A stretch of DNA of 64,000 nt, from NCBI GenBank assembly GCA_963666825.2, contig OY763044.2, forward strand, positions 1,364,001 to 1,428,000. The letters are read 5' to 3'. Positions 7,524 through 17,395 of the stretch are shown in pieces; positions within the stretch are counted from its first letter, which is position 1, and every line of letters starts with the position of its first letter. Made by a program: the position numbers and the translations under genes. The notes below the pieces were generated by a model. It was given only the letters and a program-made list of their open reading frames with translations, was not told the DNA's origin and did no database searches. The DNA is from Saccharicrinis sp963666825 (GTDB taxonomy: Bacteria > Bacteroidota > Bacteroidia > Bacteroidales > Marinilabiliaceae).

Positions 7524-9209
7524 TTATTCTAATTCGTATATTCTACCAGAATATGCCTTAACCTTAACTCCGAGACCATTTGTTAATGCTACTTCCTGAG
7601 GAAAACTAATTTTATTTTTTCCACCTAAAATATCAATACCATTAAAAAATTTAGTGCTTTCAACTCCTATTGTAAAAAATGCATGAGCAGGAATCTTAAT
7701 GCGGCACTTAATTTTTTCATCGCTAAAATTTACTACTATTAATAATATTCGATCATTGTGGTAACGTAAAAAGGCATATAGTCTGGATGAATCAAAACTA
7801 TCATTATCTTCATTTGCCCACATTAAATCATAAAATTTGCCTTTTAATATTATTTCATTCTTAAGCAGTATGTTTAAGAAATTTTTGTACCAGGATCTTA
7901 GTTCAAGAGAATTGCTGTTTAATTTAGCACCGTCAAAATTCTTGTCGTTTACCCAATCTTGATAAAGTTTTATACCCCAGTAATCAAATATAGTTGTTCG
8001 ACCATCTTTTCCACTAAATCCTTCTTCATCCATTCCTGGTTCACCTAACTCCTGACCAAAATATATCATTAATGGATTTGAATACATCGCGCCTGATAAA
8101 ATCATTGCTGGAATAGCCTTCAATGCTTCCCCGGCAAAAAAAGGCGAAGCTATCCGCTGTTCATCATGGTTCTCAAGAAAGAACAACATATGTTGGTGTA
8201 TTCCATTTAATACATCCCAGGTTTTTGTGATTGAAGAAGGTTGTTGATGCCCTTGAATTATTGCCTTTAGTGTGTCATACATTCCAACTTTATCATATAA
8301 GAAATCAAAACCACCAAAAGTGATATATTGTCTATAAAGATCAGGATTGTATACTTCAGCAATAAAGATAATATGAGGATAGGCTTCTTTTACTTTAGGA
8401 ATAACCCAGTTCCAGAATTCAACAGGAACCATTTCTGCCATATCACATCTAAAACCATCTATATCTTTATCGGCCCAATAAAGCAGTACTTCTAACATTT
8501 TATTCCAGGTGTCAGGGATTGGGTCGAAATGCTTTGTGCCATCAAATATATTAACACCGTAATTAAGTTTTACGGTTTCGTACCAATCGTTTATACTTGG
8601 TTTAGGAGTAATGCAATCGTTACCTGTTACTTTTGCTGGACTTTCAATTAAATAGTTCGTGTTTTTAGCAGTTACCGGACCGTCGAAAGTTTCTCCTAAT
8701 AAATAATAGAAATTATTATTAATATCGAATGCATGGTTTATATTATCATCAGAACCAAAATCAATGATGTTATCAGGTTTATTGTCTGATATATAATGTC
8801 GGGCAAGGTGGTTAGGGACAAAATCTATGATAACTTTTAATTCAGAATCGTGTGTTCTTTTTACTAATGACTCAAATTCTTCGATTCTATCATTGATATT
8901 ATCAGCTAAATCCGGACATACATCATAATAATCTTTAATGGCATAGGGTGATCCTGCATTTCCTTTTACAACTTCAGTATAGTCCTTAGCTATATTAAAC
9001 TCAGAATAATCAGTTGTTGTAGCATGTTCAATAATTCCGGTATACCATATGTGAGTTATTCCCAGTTCTTTTATTTCCTTTAAAGCCTTGGGTGTAAAAT
9101 CGTTTAATTTTCCACAACCATTTTCATTAATAGTACCATTTTTAATATTGTTTCTATTGGTATTTCCAAATAACCGGGTAAAAATCTGATATATAATTAT
9201 TTTTTGCAT
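7524..9209 (-). CDS. Alpha-amylase family glycosyl hydrolase (GH13), cytoplasmic
   Basis: The 561-residue enzyme has the (beta/alpha)8 GH13 signature regions in order: DFVPNH (129-134), DGFRCD with nucleophile Asp256, AEVY with general acid/base Glu285, and NHDE with Asp349. There is no signal peptide, so it should act in the cytosol on maltodextrins, glycogen-like storage glucan or trehalose-type substrates. The C-terminal 100 or so residues form the usual beta-sandwich. It is a single gene read away from the downstream envelope-protein gene. GH13 subfamily, and thus whether it hydrolyses or transfers, cannot be fixed by eye. Confidence 0.92.
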   Translation of the reverse strand: MQKIIIYQIFTRLFGNTNRNNIKNGTINENGCGKLNDFTPKALKEIKELGITHIWYTGIIEHATTTDYSEFNIAKDYTEVVKGNAGSPYAIKDYYDVCPDLADNINDRIEEFESLVKRTHDSELKVIIDFVPNHLARHYISDNKPDNIIDFGSDDNINHAFDINNNFYYLLGETFDGPVTAKNTNYLIESPAKVTGNDCITPKPSINDWYETVKLNYGVNIFDGTKHFDPIPDTWNKMLEVLLYWADKDIDGFRCDMAEMVPVEFWNWVIPKVKEAYPHIIFIAEVYNPDLYRQYITFGGFDFLYDKVGMYDTLKAIIQGHQQPSSITKTWDVLNGIHQHMLFFLENHDEQRIASPFFAGEALKAIPAMILSGAMYSNPLMIYFGQELGEPGMDEEGFSGKDGRTTIFDYWGIKLYQDWVNDKNFDGAKLNSNSLELRSWYKNFLNILLKNEIILKGKFYDLMWANEDNDSFDSSRLYAFLRYHNDRILLIVVNFSDEKIKCRIKIPAHAFFTIGVESTKFFNGIDILGGKNKISFPQEVALTNGLGVKVKAYSGRIYELE

Positions 9210-9268
9210 AGGTCTAACTTGAAGATATTTTTCAATAAAAATATTTTATTCATTGTTTAAAAATACAA

Positions 9269-9298
9269 TTTTTGGATTAAGATTTGTGCTTAATTTTG
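9269..9298 (+). promoter_or_regulatory. Probable promoter of the 1000-residue envelope protein gene
   Basis: TTTTTG at 9269-9274 and a perfect -7 box TAATTTTG at 9291-9298 are separated by 16 bases, close to the Bacteroidota primary-sigma consensus. Transcription would begin near 9305 and leave a leader of about 45-50 bases before the ATG at 9353. Confidence 0.55.
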
Positions 9299-9352
9299 CG
9301 AAGATGATATGACTTTAATTTTTTAACTTATTTTTATTGTCTCAAAACCTTT

Positions 9353-12300
9353 ATGTTAATGAAATTAAGAATTATTGTTGTAATCATATTCATTATATTT
9401 TCTGATTTAATTCGTTCTCAATACTATACCTCAGGTGAAGATCCTGCTTCTCTTAAATGGAACTCGATTGAAACTGAGAATTTTAAGTTAGTTTTTCCAA
9501 AAGAATATACAGAAAAGGCTCAACGACTTGCCAAAATATTTGAACGAGTATATTTATATGCGAATAAATCATTAGACCATACTCCTAAAAAAATAAGTGT
9601 TTTAATTCATCCAGAAACAACCTACTCAAATGGATTTGTTACATGGGCTCCTAAGAGAATAGAATTATTTCCAACCCCAAATCAGGATATATATTCTCAA
9701 GATTGGCTTCAACAATTAGCATTACATGAATTCAGACACGTTGTTCAAATAGATAAACTGAATAAAGGTTTTGTGAAAATTCTCTCATTTATATTGGGCG
9801 AACAGGCTGTTGGAGGAGTACTTGGATTATACATGCCAATGTGGTTTCTTGAAGGTGATGCTGTTGTAACTGAAACTGCTTTATCTAATTCAGGAAGAGG
9901 TCGTTCTCCCTGGTTTGAACAAAAGATTCGAGCTCAGTTATTAGAACAGGAATTTTACTCTTACGATAAAGCATATTTTGGTTCCTATAAAAATTATATT
10001 CCAAATTACTATGAAATGGGTTACCTACTGGTTGCTGGAGCCAGAGCTAAATATGGAACCGATATTTGGAGTAATAAATTTTATGATTTAGCGAGTAATA
10101 CTTTAGTTACACGACCATTTTTATCAGAAAGTAAATTGCGAAATAGCATAAATAAAGATCACCTTTATTATGAAATATTCTCAGACTTACACAAAGACTG
10201 GTTAAGTCAAGATAGTTTGACGCAAAAGAGTCATATTAGAACTATAACTTCCAGAAATAAGGAATATGTGAGTTTTAAGTATCCTGCCTTGATGGAAGAT
10301 GGAAGTATTTTATCAGAAATTTCTGGTCCAGGTGAAATTGACAGGTTTGTCAAAGTTGATTCTATTGGTAATTATTTTACGGTATTTATTCCTGGAAAGA
10401 GAAACGAAGAGCCATTTTCTTATAGCAATGATATTTTATGTTGGACTGAATATGTGAGCGATAAACGTTGGAGTAACAGAGGATGGTCAGTGATTAAATG
10501 TTATGACTTAAATAGATCTAAAGAATATACAATTACTCAAAAGACTTGTTATTTTTCGCCTTCATTAAACTCAAAAGGTAATTTGATTGCTGCTGTTAAA
10601 GTGAGTACCCAGAATGAATATTGTTTATCAATTTTAAATAGAAAAACAGGTGAAGAAATAGATTCATATAAAAATAGTGAAGCTTCTTTTTATATAACTC
10701 CTTCGTGGAGTCCTAATGATGATAAAATAGTTAGTGTTAGTTTATCTGATAGAGGGAAAAAGATTGTATGTTATAACATACTAACCAAAGAGTGGACTGA
10801 AATTACAAGTGAAACATTCGATGATATTTCTTTGCCTAAATGGAAAGATGAACATACAATTATTTTTACAGCAGGTTATAGCGGAACCGAAGAAATCTAT
10901 TCAGTTAACATGGAATCTGGACTGATTAAGCAAATTACGCAAAGTAGATTTGGATCAACTGGAGCTATCTTTAATACTAAAAAAGAAGAGTACATATTTA
11001 GTTGCTATACATCTGATGGTTTTCAATTATCTAAATGCAGGTCAGAAGAATCATTATCTATTCCATTTAAGTTTATTGAAAATAATTCGATTAGATTGTA
11101 TGAGAAAATTTCGGAACAAGAACAAGAAGTTATCAATTATGATGGAATTGACACCATTGCTGATTACAATGTGAAAAAGTATTCGAAATTAAATCATCTT
11201 TTTAATATTCACAGTTGGGCTCCTGTAAATATTAATATGAACGAGGAATCTGTAAGTTCAGGATTGTCAGTAATGTCGCAAAACCTATTAGGAACTGCAA
11301 TTACATCTTTTGGGTATAATTTTGATTCGCAAAAAAGTAGAGAAAGGTACCATTTAAATTTTCAATATAGGGGTTTGTATCCTGTATTTGAATTTGATAT
11401 GAAATTTGGTGATGAAAGAGTTGCAGATGGTATTTATACCTTTAATCAGGATACGGTCTATATTTCTGATAATCCAAAACAGAATCAAACTAAATTAGAA
11501 GCAGGAGTAAATGTACCACTAAACTTGACATCAAATAAATTTTACAGATATGTTCAACCATCGTTAAATATTAATTATTATAAAATTTCGGGATATAATA
11601 CTCTTGGTATTCCAGTTTCATATCAGAATAATAAGTTTGTTCAAACTGGTAATTCTTCAAGTTTTCAAAAAGATGATATATCATATACAACCTTGGAGTA
11701 CTCTATTTATTTACATAATTTATTAAAGAAATCAGAACGAGATGTTAATTATAGATGGGGACAAGTTTTTGAGGTCAATTTTCAAAGCACACCTTTTGAT
11801 GGTATCAATATTGGTAAATTATTAGGTTTAAGAAATAGGCTGTATTTTCCTGGATTGTTAAAATATCATTCCATTAAGATAGATAATGAGTTTCAGTATA
11901 AATGGAAGGGTGAAGAATACAATTATTCAAGTCAAAGTACATACCATAATTATTACCGATTTGGTAATTATTTTAGTTTTGCCAGAGGTTATTACAATTA
12001 TACAAATGATGAATTGTATTCTTTAAAAACCAATTATATGTTTCCGTTATGGAATCCGGATATTTCAATTCCGAAAATCCTTTATTTAAAAAGAATAACA
12101 TCAAATATATTTTTCGATTATTCAAGTAGTAAACTTAATTATTATCCAGTGGATACCGGACAAAAAGTAGTTCTGAAAAATGATTATAAGTCAATTGGAA
12201 TTGAACTATTGAGTGAGGTTCATGTTTTTCGATTTTTATTCCCCTTTAATATAGGATATCGTTATTCAAGACTGTTAGATCTAAATTCAAATCGTCACGA

Positions 12301-12355
12301 ATTACTTATGGGAATAAATATTTCTGGTTTTTCTATTGGTGGAGGTAAGGAATAG
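9353..12355 (+). CDS. Large secreted envelope protein: HExxH segment, TolB-like propeller, probable outer-membrane barrel
   Basis: The 1000-residue product starts with a signal peptide (about 1-22). Residues 35-290 hold a peptidase-like region with HEFRH at 125-129 and a possible third ligand, Glu167, in FLEGDA. Residues about 290-590 show repeated SPSW/PxW beta-propeller strands like TolB/PD40 repeats, for example TPSWSPNDDK. From about 620 to the end the sequence is rich in alternating aromatic and polar residues typical of outer-membrane beta-strands. Whether the HExxH is an active zinc site is unproven. It is a single gene between the amylase and the nucleoid protein. Location in the outer membrane is inference from composition. 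Confidence 0.75.
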   Translation: MLMKLRIIVVIIFIIFSDLIRSQYYTSGEDPASLKWNSIETENFKLVFPKEYTEKAQRLAKIFERVYLYANKSLDHTPKKISVLIHPETTYSNGFVTWAPKRIELFPTPNQDIYSQDWLQQLALHEFRHVVQIDKLNKGFVKILSFILGEQAVGGVLGLYMPMWFLEGDAVVTETALSNSGRGRSPWFEQKIRAQLLEQEFYSYDKAYFGSYKNYIPNYYEMGYLLVAGARAKYGTDIWSNKFYDLASNTLVTRPFLSESKLRNSINKDHLYYEIFSDLHKDWLSQDSLTQKSHIRTITSRNKEYVSFKYPALMEDGSILSEISGPGEIDRFVKVDSIGNYFTVFIPGKRNEEPFSYSNDILCWTEYVSDKRWSNRGWSVIKCYDLNRSKEYTITQKTCYFSPSLNSKGNLIAAVKVSTQNEYCLSILNRKTGEEIDSYKNSEASFYITPSWSPNDDKIVSVSLSDRGKKIVCYNILTKEWTEITSETFDDISLPKWKDEHTIIFTAGYSGTEEIYSVNMESGLIKQITQSRFGSTGAIFNTKKEEYIFSCYTSDGFQLSKCRSEESLSIPFKFIENNSIRLYEKISEQEQEVINYDGIDTIADYNVKKYSKLNHLFNIHSWAPVNINMNEESVSSGLSVMSQNLLGTAITSFGYNFDSQKSRERYHLNFQYRGLYPVFEFDMKFGDERVADGIYTFNQDTVYISDNPKQNQTKLEAGVNVPLNLTSNKFYRYVQPSLNINYYKISGYNTLGIPVSYQNNKFVQTGNSSSFQKDDISYTTLEYSIYLHNLLKKSERDVNYRWGQVFEVNFQSTPFDGINIGKLLGLRNRLYFPGLLKYHSIKIDNEFQYKWKGEEYNYSSQSTYHNYYRFGNYFSFARGYYNYTNDELYSLKTNYMFPLWNPDISIPKILYLKRITSNIFFDYSSSKLNYYPVDTGQKVVLKNDYKSIGIELLSEVHVFRFLFPFNIGYRYSRLLDLNSNRHELLMGINISGFSIGGGKE

Positions 12356-12458
12356 AATGTATTTTCTGGATTTTATGATTTAAAATATAGTTTATCAACT
12401 ATACACGGTTGATTCATATTATTATATTTGTAGGCTGTTAAGATAAATAAGATTAAAA

Positions 12459-13508
12459 ATGATAGATTTCTCGCAAGCATCCATAGAGAATATGGTTGTA
12501 CATCAAATTGGAGCCAGGGCCGAAGCTGAGCCAATGAGGTTTTCTAAAAATACAATGAGGCTTCAGAATGAAGAGATGGTGACAGATGTTTTATTGCAAT
12601 ATTTCTTTAAACCGTTTAAGGATGATTCGTATTATAACTTTTTTCATCCTGAGGATATTGAAAAGAATCTGGTTTATGTAAATATTAATAATCTGTTTAA
12701 CGGAGAGGGAGACTTTTATCAATCATCAATACAATTAGCCGAATGGTTATATGAAAATTCTAATCATCCTAAAATTAGAGGCGGGGAATTTTATATGGCT
12801 ATGTTTAATAATGTTGTTGTTGATGGAGAGTTGGTAAATGCAATAGGAATCTTTAAGTCGGAAAATAAAGAAACATTCCTGAAAGTTTATTTAAAAGAGC
12901 AAAACTTTGAGTTAGGTACGCAAGAAGGTATCAATATAAAAAAGCTTGATAAAGGATGTTTAATATTTAATACAGAGCAGGAAGAAGGATATAAAATTTG
13001 TTCTGTAGATAATATAAATAAAGGTAATGAAGCTCGTTTCTGGTTAGATGACTTTTTAGGTCTTCAACCTAGGGAAGATAATTACTACTTTACACGTAAT
13101 TACATGGAAATGTGCCGTTGTTTTGTTGATGATGTTTACAATAAAGAAAATGATGTAGCCAGAGCAGATCAAATTGATATGCTTAACAGATCTATGGAAT
13201 TCTTTAATAAAAAAGATAATTTTAATGAGGCAAACTTTGAGCATGAGGTAATGGAACAGCCTGATATTATTGATGCCTTTAAAGATTATAAAGAAAATTA
13301 TCGACAAGAAAACAGCATCCCTTTAAAAGAAGAGTTTGATATTTCAAAAAGTGCAGTGAAAGGTCAAAAATCAACCTTTAAATCTATATTAAAACTAGAT
13401 AAGAACTTTCATGTTTATATACATGGTCGAAGAGATTATGTTGAAAGAGGATATGATCAACAGAAAGGTTTAAATTATTATACGCTTTATTACGAAGTTG
13501 AAAGCTAA
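12459..13508 (+). CDS. Nucleoid-associated protein (NdpA/YejK family)
   Basis: The 349-residue protein matches the NdpA/YejK nucleoid-associated family through its N-terminal region (MIDFSQASIENMVVHQIG), the central GEFYMAMF / VYLKEQNF stretch and the conserved FWLDDFLGL segment near residue 190. Members coat or bind DNA in the cytoplasm; their precise role in Bacteroidota is unclear. It has no signal peptide. A TATATTTG at 12423-12430 could be its -7 box, without a clear -33 partner. It precedes menF by only 24 bases, so it may be co-transcribed with the first menaquinone genes. Confidence 0.85.
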   Translation: MIDFSQASIENMVVHQIGARAEAEPMRFSKNTMRLQNEEMVTDVLLQYFFKPFKDDSYYNFFHPEDIEKNLVYVNINNLFNGEGDFYQSSIQLAEWLYENSNHPKIRGGEFYMAMFNNVVVDGELVNAIGIFKSENKETFLKVYLKEQNFELGTQEGINIKKLDKGCLIFNTEQEEGYKICSVDNINKGNEARFWLDDFLGLQPREDNYYFTRNYMEMCRCFVDDVYNKENDVARADQIDMLNRSMEFFNKKDNFNEANFEHEVMEQPDIIDAFKDYKENYRQENSIPLKEEFDISKSAVKGQKSTFKSILKLDKNFHVYIHGRRDYVERGYDQQKGLNYYTLYYEVES

Positions 13509-13532
13509 TATTACCAAGAACAAATTAGTAAA

Positions 13533-14636
13533 GTGCGGAAGTATAGTCAGAAAGAAGTATTAGCTTATTGTATTAATAATAAAGTGTCATTTTCAATATC
13601 TCGACAACCAGGGGATGTAAAAGATGTTTTATTGATAAGTGATGATGTTCAAGCTTTTGATATAGAACAATTATCTGAATTTATTAATAAAGATGGTTAT
13701 ATAATTGCTCCCTTCTCATTTGAAAAAGATAAAGCAATTTTTCTTGGAACCACATTTGTTGTTTACGATGAAATAGATGAAGATGCTTTTATAAAAATTA
13801 GAGGTTTTAAAAGTTCGGAAGAAATAATATATTCCAATAATTATTATGCTGATTATGAATCATATCTAAATCAGTTTAATCAGTTATTTTATGAAATAAA
13901 GAGTAAATCCATAAAGAAAGCAATCCTTTCAAGAGTAAAGCATGTTAATTCTTTTTCAAAAGATAATGCTATAGAACTATATTATAAATTGATTAGTTTA
14001 TATCCTAATGCATATCTGTTTATGTATTATACGTCATATTCAGGTTTGTGGATTGGAGCCACTCCCGAATTACTATTAAAAACTAATGATAATATAGTGC
14101 AAACAGTTTCTCTGGCAGGGACAAGAAAACTTGAGAATGTAAGTGTTGATTGGAATGAAAAAGAAGTCGAAGAGCAGAAAATAGTCTCAGATTATATGGA
14201 GACTTTATTAGATAAATATCAAATTGAAAGTCCAAAAATTGAAGGACCTGTTAGTGTGAGTGCAGGTAAAATTTCACATCTGAAGACGATCTATAATTTT
14301 ACATTCAATGAGGCCAATGGTTCAATTCATGATTTTATAATAGATCTGCATCCTACTCCGGCAGTTTGTGGTTTGCCTAAAATGGAGTCGATGAATGTTA
14401 TACATGATGTTGAAAGGCATAAAAGGAGTTATTATTCTGGATTTGTAGGTAGAGTAGAGGATGGACAAATTGGATTATATGTAAACATCAGGAGCCTGAA
14501 GTTTGTTAATGATGGAGTAGACTTGTATTTAGGAGGTGGAATAACCGAAGGTTCAGATCCTGTTAAAGAATGGCAGGAAACAGAATTAAAGGCAGGAACC
14601 TTGCTTGATGTAATACAAGATTTAAATAAAAAATAG
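13533..14636 (+). CDS. menF: Isochorismate synthase (menaquinone pathway)
   Basis: The 367-residue enzyme isomerises chorismate to isochorismate, the first committed step to menaquinone. It belongs to the chorismate-utilising family: the proposed base Lys129 (SIKKAILSR), GATPEL (175-180), SLAGTR (193-198), HPTPAVCG (273-280) and GGGITEGSDP (334-343) followed by the metal-binding Glu in EWQETE. I use the GTG at 13533; no upstream ATG fits. It begins 24 bases after the NdpA-like gene and is followed 9 bases later by menD, forming menF-menD-menB. MenF and not an anthranilate or siderophore enzyme is supported by this context. Confidence 0.94.
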   Translation: MRKYSQKEVLAYCINNKVSFSISRQPGDVKDVLLISDDVQAFDIEQLSEFINKDGYIIAPFSFEKDKAIFLGTTFVVYDEIDEDAFIKIRGFKSSEEIIYSNNYYADYESYLNQFNQLFYEIKSKSIKKAILSRVKHVNSFSKDNAIELYYKLISLYPNAYLFMYYTSYSGLWIGATPELLLKTNDNIVQTVSLAGTRKLENVSVDWNEKEVEEQKIVSDYMETLLDKYQIESPKIEGPVSVSAGKISHLKTIYNFTFNEANGSIHDFIIDLHPTPAVCGLPKMESMNVIHDVERHKRSYYSGFVGRVEDGQIGLYVNIRSLKFVNDGVDLYLGGGITEGSDPVKEWQETELKAGTLLDVIQDLNKK

Positions 14637-14645
14637 AATTATTTT

Positions 14646-16328
14646 ATGATATCGGATAAAAAAAATGTTCAGGTTCTTGTGCAACAATGTATAGCTAAAG
14701 GCTTAAAAGAAATTGTGATATCACCAGGATCCAGGAACGCACCCTTAATTTTATCCTTCAGTAAAATTCCGGAAATTAAATGTTATACAATTGTTGATGA
14801 ACGTAGTGCTGGTTTTTTTGCATTAGGTATGGCTCAACAATTAAAACGACCTGTGGGCATTGTTTGTACCAGTGGATCTGCTGCATTAAATTATGCTCCT
14901 GCAGTAGTGGAGGCTTTTTATCAGGAAATTCCTTTGGTTGTTATAACTGCTGACAGACCTGAAGAATGGGTAGGGCAAGCAGATGGTCAGACTATTAATC
15001 AAAAGGGAATCTATCATAATTATATCAAATATGAGGCTAATTTACCGGTAAATCTAGTTCATGATGATGATTTATGGTATGCTAAAAGAATTGTTTCTGA
15101 AGCATTTATTAAAGCAACGAATGGAGTATCTGGTCCGGTTCATATAAACTTGCCTCTAAGAGAACCTTTATACAACAAAGAGGAAGTTGAGCTGAGAAAT
15201 CAACCGTCGATTAATTTGATGGAACCAGACAGGCAAATATCAGAAGAACAACAAACCCTTTTGATTGATACATGGAATAATGCAAAATCGGTAATGATCA
15301 TTTGTGGTGTAAATTCATTTGATCAACATTTTAATGGCATATTAAATCAATTATCTAACTTATCGAACACTGTAATTTTAACTGAATCAACATCGAATGT
15401 TTTTGGTGAAAAAATAATTGGGTGTATTGACCGTCAATTAGCATGTATTACAGAAGAACAGATTTCGGAATATGCTCCGGAACTATTGATATCTTTTGGT
15501 GGACAGATTGTAAGTAAGCATATTAAAAAGTTTTTAAGGGATAATAAACCTAATGAACATTGGCACATTTCTTTAAACGATAATATAATTGACACCTTCC
15601 AGAGTTTATCATTGCATATTAAAATGAATCCTTTTGCTTTATTTAAGCAGATTGTCGATAAACTTACCAATGGCGATAGTTGTTATCAACACTTATGGCT
15701 TGATAATAAAATTGTCTCGCGACAAAAGCATCTGGAGTATGTGCAAAATGTAGAGTGGAGCGATATTAAAGTGATGAATCATGTTTTTTCTAATTTGCCT
15801 CATGGCTGTCAACTACATTTAGCCAATAGTACACCTGTTAGATATGCTCAATTGTTTCAGGATGAAATAAAAGTACATTCTTATTCAAATAGAGGTACTA
15901 GTGGTATTGATGGTTCATTAAGCACAGCTGTAGGGGCTTCATTGGTTAAAACAGATTCAACAATATTAGTTACCGGAGATTTATCGTTCTTTTATGATTC
16001 AAATGGATTATGGAATAAGTATATAAAGCCTGATTTTAAAATTGTACTGATTAATAATAGCGGAGGAGGTATCTTTAGATTTATTCCGGGTCCGGCTGAA
16101 ACTGATGAAGTAGAAGAGTTTTTTGAAGCTAAACATGATCAATCTGCAGAATATATTGCCAAAGCCTTTAATTTAAGATATATTTCATGTTCTTCTGAAG
16201 AAAGGCTGGATATATGTTTTAAAGAATTGATAGATAATAACAAACAGGCTGGTATCCTTGAAATATTTACACCGAATGAGTTAAATGGAGTTTTACTGCG
16301 AAATTATTTTAAATACCTTAAATCATAA
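14646..16328 (+). CDS. menD: SEPHCHC synthase (MenD)
   Basis: The 560-residue thiamine-diphosphate enzyme adds a succinyl-semialdehyde unit from 2-oxoglutarate to isochorismate. The N-terminal domain has SPGSRNAPL and the catalytic Glu52 in DERSAGF. The C-terminal ThDP/Mg site is GDLSFFYDSNGL followed by NNSGGGIF. Its length is usual for the family. It is translated 9 bases after menF and 28 bases before menB. The gene is complete and all expected motifs are present. Confidence 0.97.
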   Translation: MISDKKNVQVLVQQCIAKGLKEIVISPGSRNAPLILSFSKIPEIKCYTIVDERSAGFFALGMAQQLKRPVGIVCTSGSAALNYAPAVVEAFYQEIPLVVITADRPEEWVGQADGQTINQKGIYHNYIKYEANLPVNLVHDDDLWYAKRIVSEAFIKATNGVSGPVHINLPLREPLYNKEEVELRNQPSINLMEPDRQISEEQQTLLIDTWNNAKSVMIICGVNSFDQHFNGILNQLSNLSNTVILTESTSNVFGEKIIGCIDRQLACITEEQISEYAPELLISFGGQIVSKHIKKFLRDNKPNEHWHISLNDNIIDTFQSLSLHIKMNPFALFKQIVDKLTNGDSCYQHLWLDNKIVSRQKHLEYVQNVEWSDIKVMNHVFSNLPHGCQLHLANSTPVRYAQLFQDEIKVHSYSNRGTSGIDGSLSTAVGASLVKTDSTILVTGDLSFFYDSNGLWNKYIKPDFKIVLINNSGGGIFRFIPGPAETDEVEEFFEAKHDQSAEYIAKAFNLRYISCSSEERLDICFKELIDNNKQAGILEIFTPNELNGVLLRNYFKYLKS

Positions 16329-16356
16329 TAAAATATAGAAAACTAAAATATATAAT

Positions 16357-17178
16357 ATGAGTAAGTACAATTGGGAAACCATAAAAGAATATACAGATAT
16401 AAAATTTGAATTTTATGAAGGTATAGCAAAGGTAACTATAAACAGACCTCATGTTTATAATGCATTTAGACCTGAAACTAATATGGAAATGCTTGACGCA
16501 TTTGAAATTTGTCGTGAACGTCAGGATATTAACGTTGTAGTTTTAACTGGTGAAGGTGATAAGGCATTTTGTTCCGGTGGAGATCAAAAGGTTAAAGGTG
16601 TTGGAGGTTATATTGATGAGCATGGAGTTCCTCGTCTTAATGTTTTAGACTTACATAAAAAGATAAGATCACTTCCTAAGCCTGTTATTGCTATGGTTAA
16701 TGGATATGCAATTGGTGGAGGGCATGTTTTACATGTTGTATGTGATTTAACAATAGCTTCGGAGAATGCCAGATTTGGACAAACAGGTCCAAAAGTGGGC
16801 AGTTTTGATGCAGGTTTTGGCTCTTCATATTTAGCACGTCACGTTGGACAAAAGAAAGCCAGAGAGATTTGGTTTTTATGTGAACAATATACAGCAGAAG
16901 AGGCTGAGAGAATGGGTATGGTTAATAAAGTAGTTCCTTTAGAAGAACTAGAAGATACTACAGTAAGCTGGTGTAAAACCATAATGAAGCGCAGTCCACT
17001 TGCTTTACGAATGATTAAACGAGGTTTAAATGCAGAATTAGACGGGCAACATGGAATCATGGAAATGGCCGGAGATGCTACCTTAATGTATTATCTGATG
17101 GAAGAAGCTCAGGAAGGTAAAAATGCATTTTTAGAAAAGAGAGATCCCGATTTTGGTCAGTTTCCAAAGTTCCCTTGA
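16357..17178 (+). CDS. menB: 1,4-dihydroxy-2-naphthoyl-CoA synthase
   Basis: This 273-residue crotonase-fold enzyme closes the naphthoate ring from o-succinylbenzoyl-CoA. It has the oxyanion-hole segments SGGDQKVKG and NGYAIGGGH and the MenB-specific GSFDAGFGSSYLARHVGQKK. The last gene of the menF-menD-menB run, it is followed 13 bases later by a strong intrinsic terminator. The remaining menaquinone genes therefore need another promoter. Confidence 0.97.
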   Translation: MSKYNWETIKEYTDIKFEFYEGIAKVTINRPHVYNAFRPETNMEMLDAFEICRERQDINVVVLTGEGDKAFCSGGDQKVKGVGGYIDEHGVPRLNVLDLHKKIRSLPKPVIAMVNGYAIGGGHVLHVVCDLTIASENARFGQTGPKVGSFDAGFGSSYLARHVGQKKAREIWFLCEQYTAEEAERMGMVNKVVPLEELEDTTVSWCKTIMKRSPLALRMIKRGLNAELDGQHGIMEMAGDATLMYYLMEEAQEGKNAFLEKRDPDFGQFPKFP

Positions 17179-17190
17179 TAAATAAAATTT

Positions 17191-17229
17191 AATAGCTCCT
17201 TTATTTAACATGTAAGGAGCTATTTTTTT
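17191..17229 (+). terminator. Intrinsic terminator after menB
   Basis: Perfect 11-base arms AATAGCTCCTT (17191-17201) and AAGGAGCTATT (17214-17224) with a 12-base loop are followed by seven T. It separates menFDB from the chemotaxis receptor gene. Confidence 0.9.
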
Positions 17230-17395
17230 CCCTTATTATAGGTATGGAATATATGACTAAAATATTCCATTGCGTTAATTTTGTTGTGTTATAGAACTTT
17301 CCTTTTGAATGAGCGTATTAGTAATTAAAGCGTAGCATATTATTAAAGAGAACTAATCCTAAACGAATTATACATTTTGTTAATAATTTTGCACT

